Assembly (NCBI GenBank): GCA_052389435.1
Contig: JBQTIB010000001.1
Span: 1-51,318 of the forward strand
Reading direction: 5' to 3'
Length of the DNA stretch: 51,318 nucleotides
From: JBQTKD01 sp052389435
Lineage (GTDB): Bacteria; Actinomycetota; Actinomycetes; Sporichthyales; Sporichthyaceae
A model generated the notes under the pieces. It ran no database searches. It was given only the letters and a program-made list of their open reading frames with translations, and was not told the DNA's origin. Each line of letters begins with the position of its first letter. Position 1 is the first letter of the stretch. Below are positions 51,292 through 51,318 of the stretch, one piece after another. The translations under genes and the position numbers were made by a program.

Positions 51292-51318
51292 TCCCGCGAC
51301 CGCGTCGAACCGGCGTGG

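Overview
The window is about 51 kb of very GC-rich DNA. Its codon use, GTG starts, ATGA/GTGA gene overlaps and gene families (MtrAB-style two-component systems, RNase HI/phosphatase fusion, LigB-type ligase, DUF3052 next to a homodimeric pyruvate dehydrogenase E1) point to an actinomycete chromosome. The genus cannot be fixed from the sequence alone.

Layout. 1-9.9 kb is chromosomal: an IS5-type transposase fragment at the edge, two paralogous membrane proteins, an ATP-dependent DNA ligase, several small proteins, a Nudix hydrolase, a response regulator/kinase/GerMN-lipoprotein operon and a STAS protein. 9929-17895 is an island bounded by a 41-bp direct repeat of the 3' end of the RNase P RNA gene (rnpB, minus strand, 17862-18267). 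It carries an AbiEi/AbiEii pair, a frameshifted and truncated TrwC-type relaxase, a 1040-residue secreted DNRLRE protein ending in a NucA/NucB nuclease-like domain, and a decayed SWIM-protein fragment; no integrase was found. 18.3-39.5 kb is chromosomal again: a second nucleotidyltransferase pair, a CHAP hydrolase cluster, a transglutaminase/ATP-grasp/alpha-E operon, a Nif3/zinc-ribbon/RNase HI/Nudix operon, an MBL hydrolase, and a two-component locus flanked by two exported proteins with Asp/Arg-rich tails.

39535-46877 is a second integrated element, inserted in tRNA-Val(TAC) and bounded by a 43-bp repeat of the tRNA 3' half exactly 7300 bp apart. It has a tRNA-proximal integrase, an excisionase, a winged-helix replication-like protein whose gene contains an iteron-like repeat tract, several small unknown genes, and a second tyrosine recombinase fused to a zinc-ribbon/DUF6907-like tail heading an operon with a membrane protein and two tiny proteins. 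No relaxase, FtsK/TraB or virion genes were recognised. The right end returns to chromosome with peroxiredoxin, DUF3052 and aceE.

The most unusual points are the use of rnpB as an integration site, the shared geometry of 11-bp paired repeats at both ends of both elements, the recombinase-DUF6907 fusion operon, the repeat tract inside the replication-like gene, and the Asp/Arg-rich exported proteins around the second two-component system.
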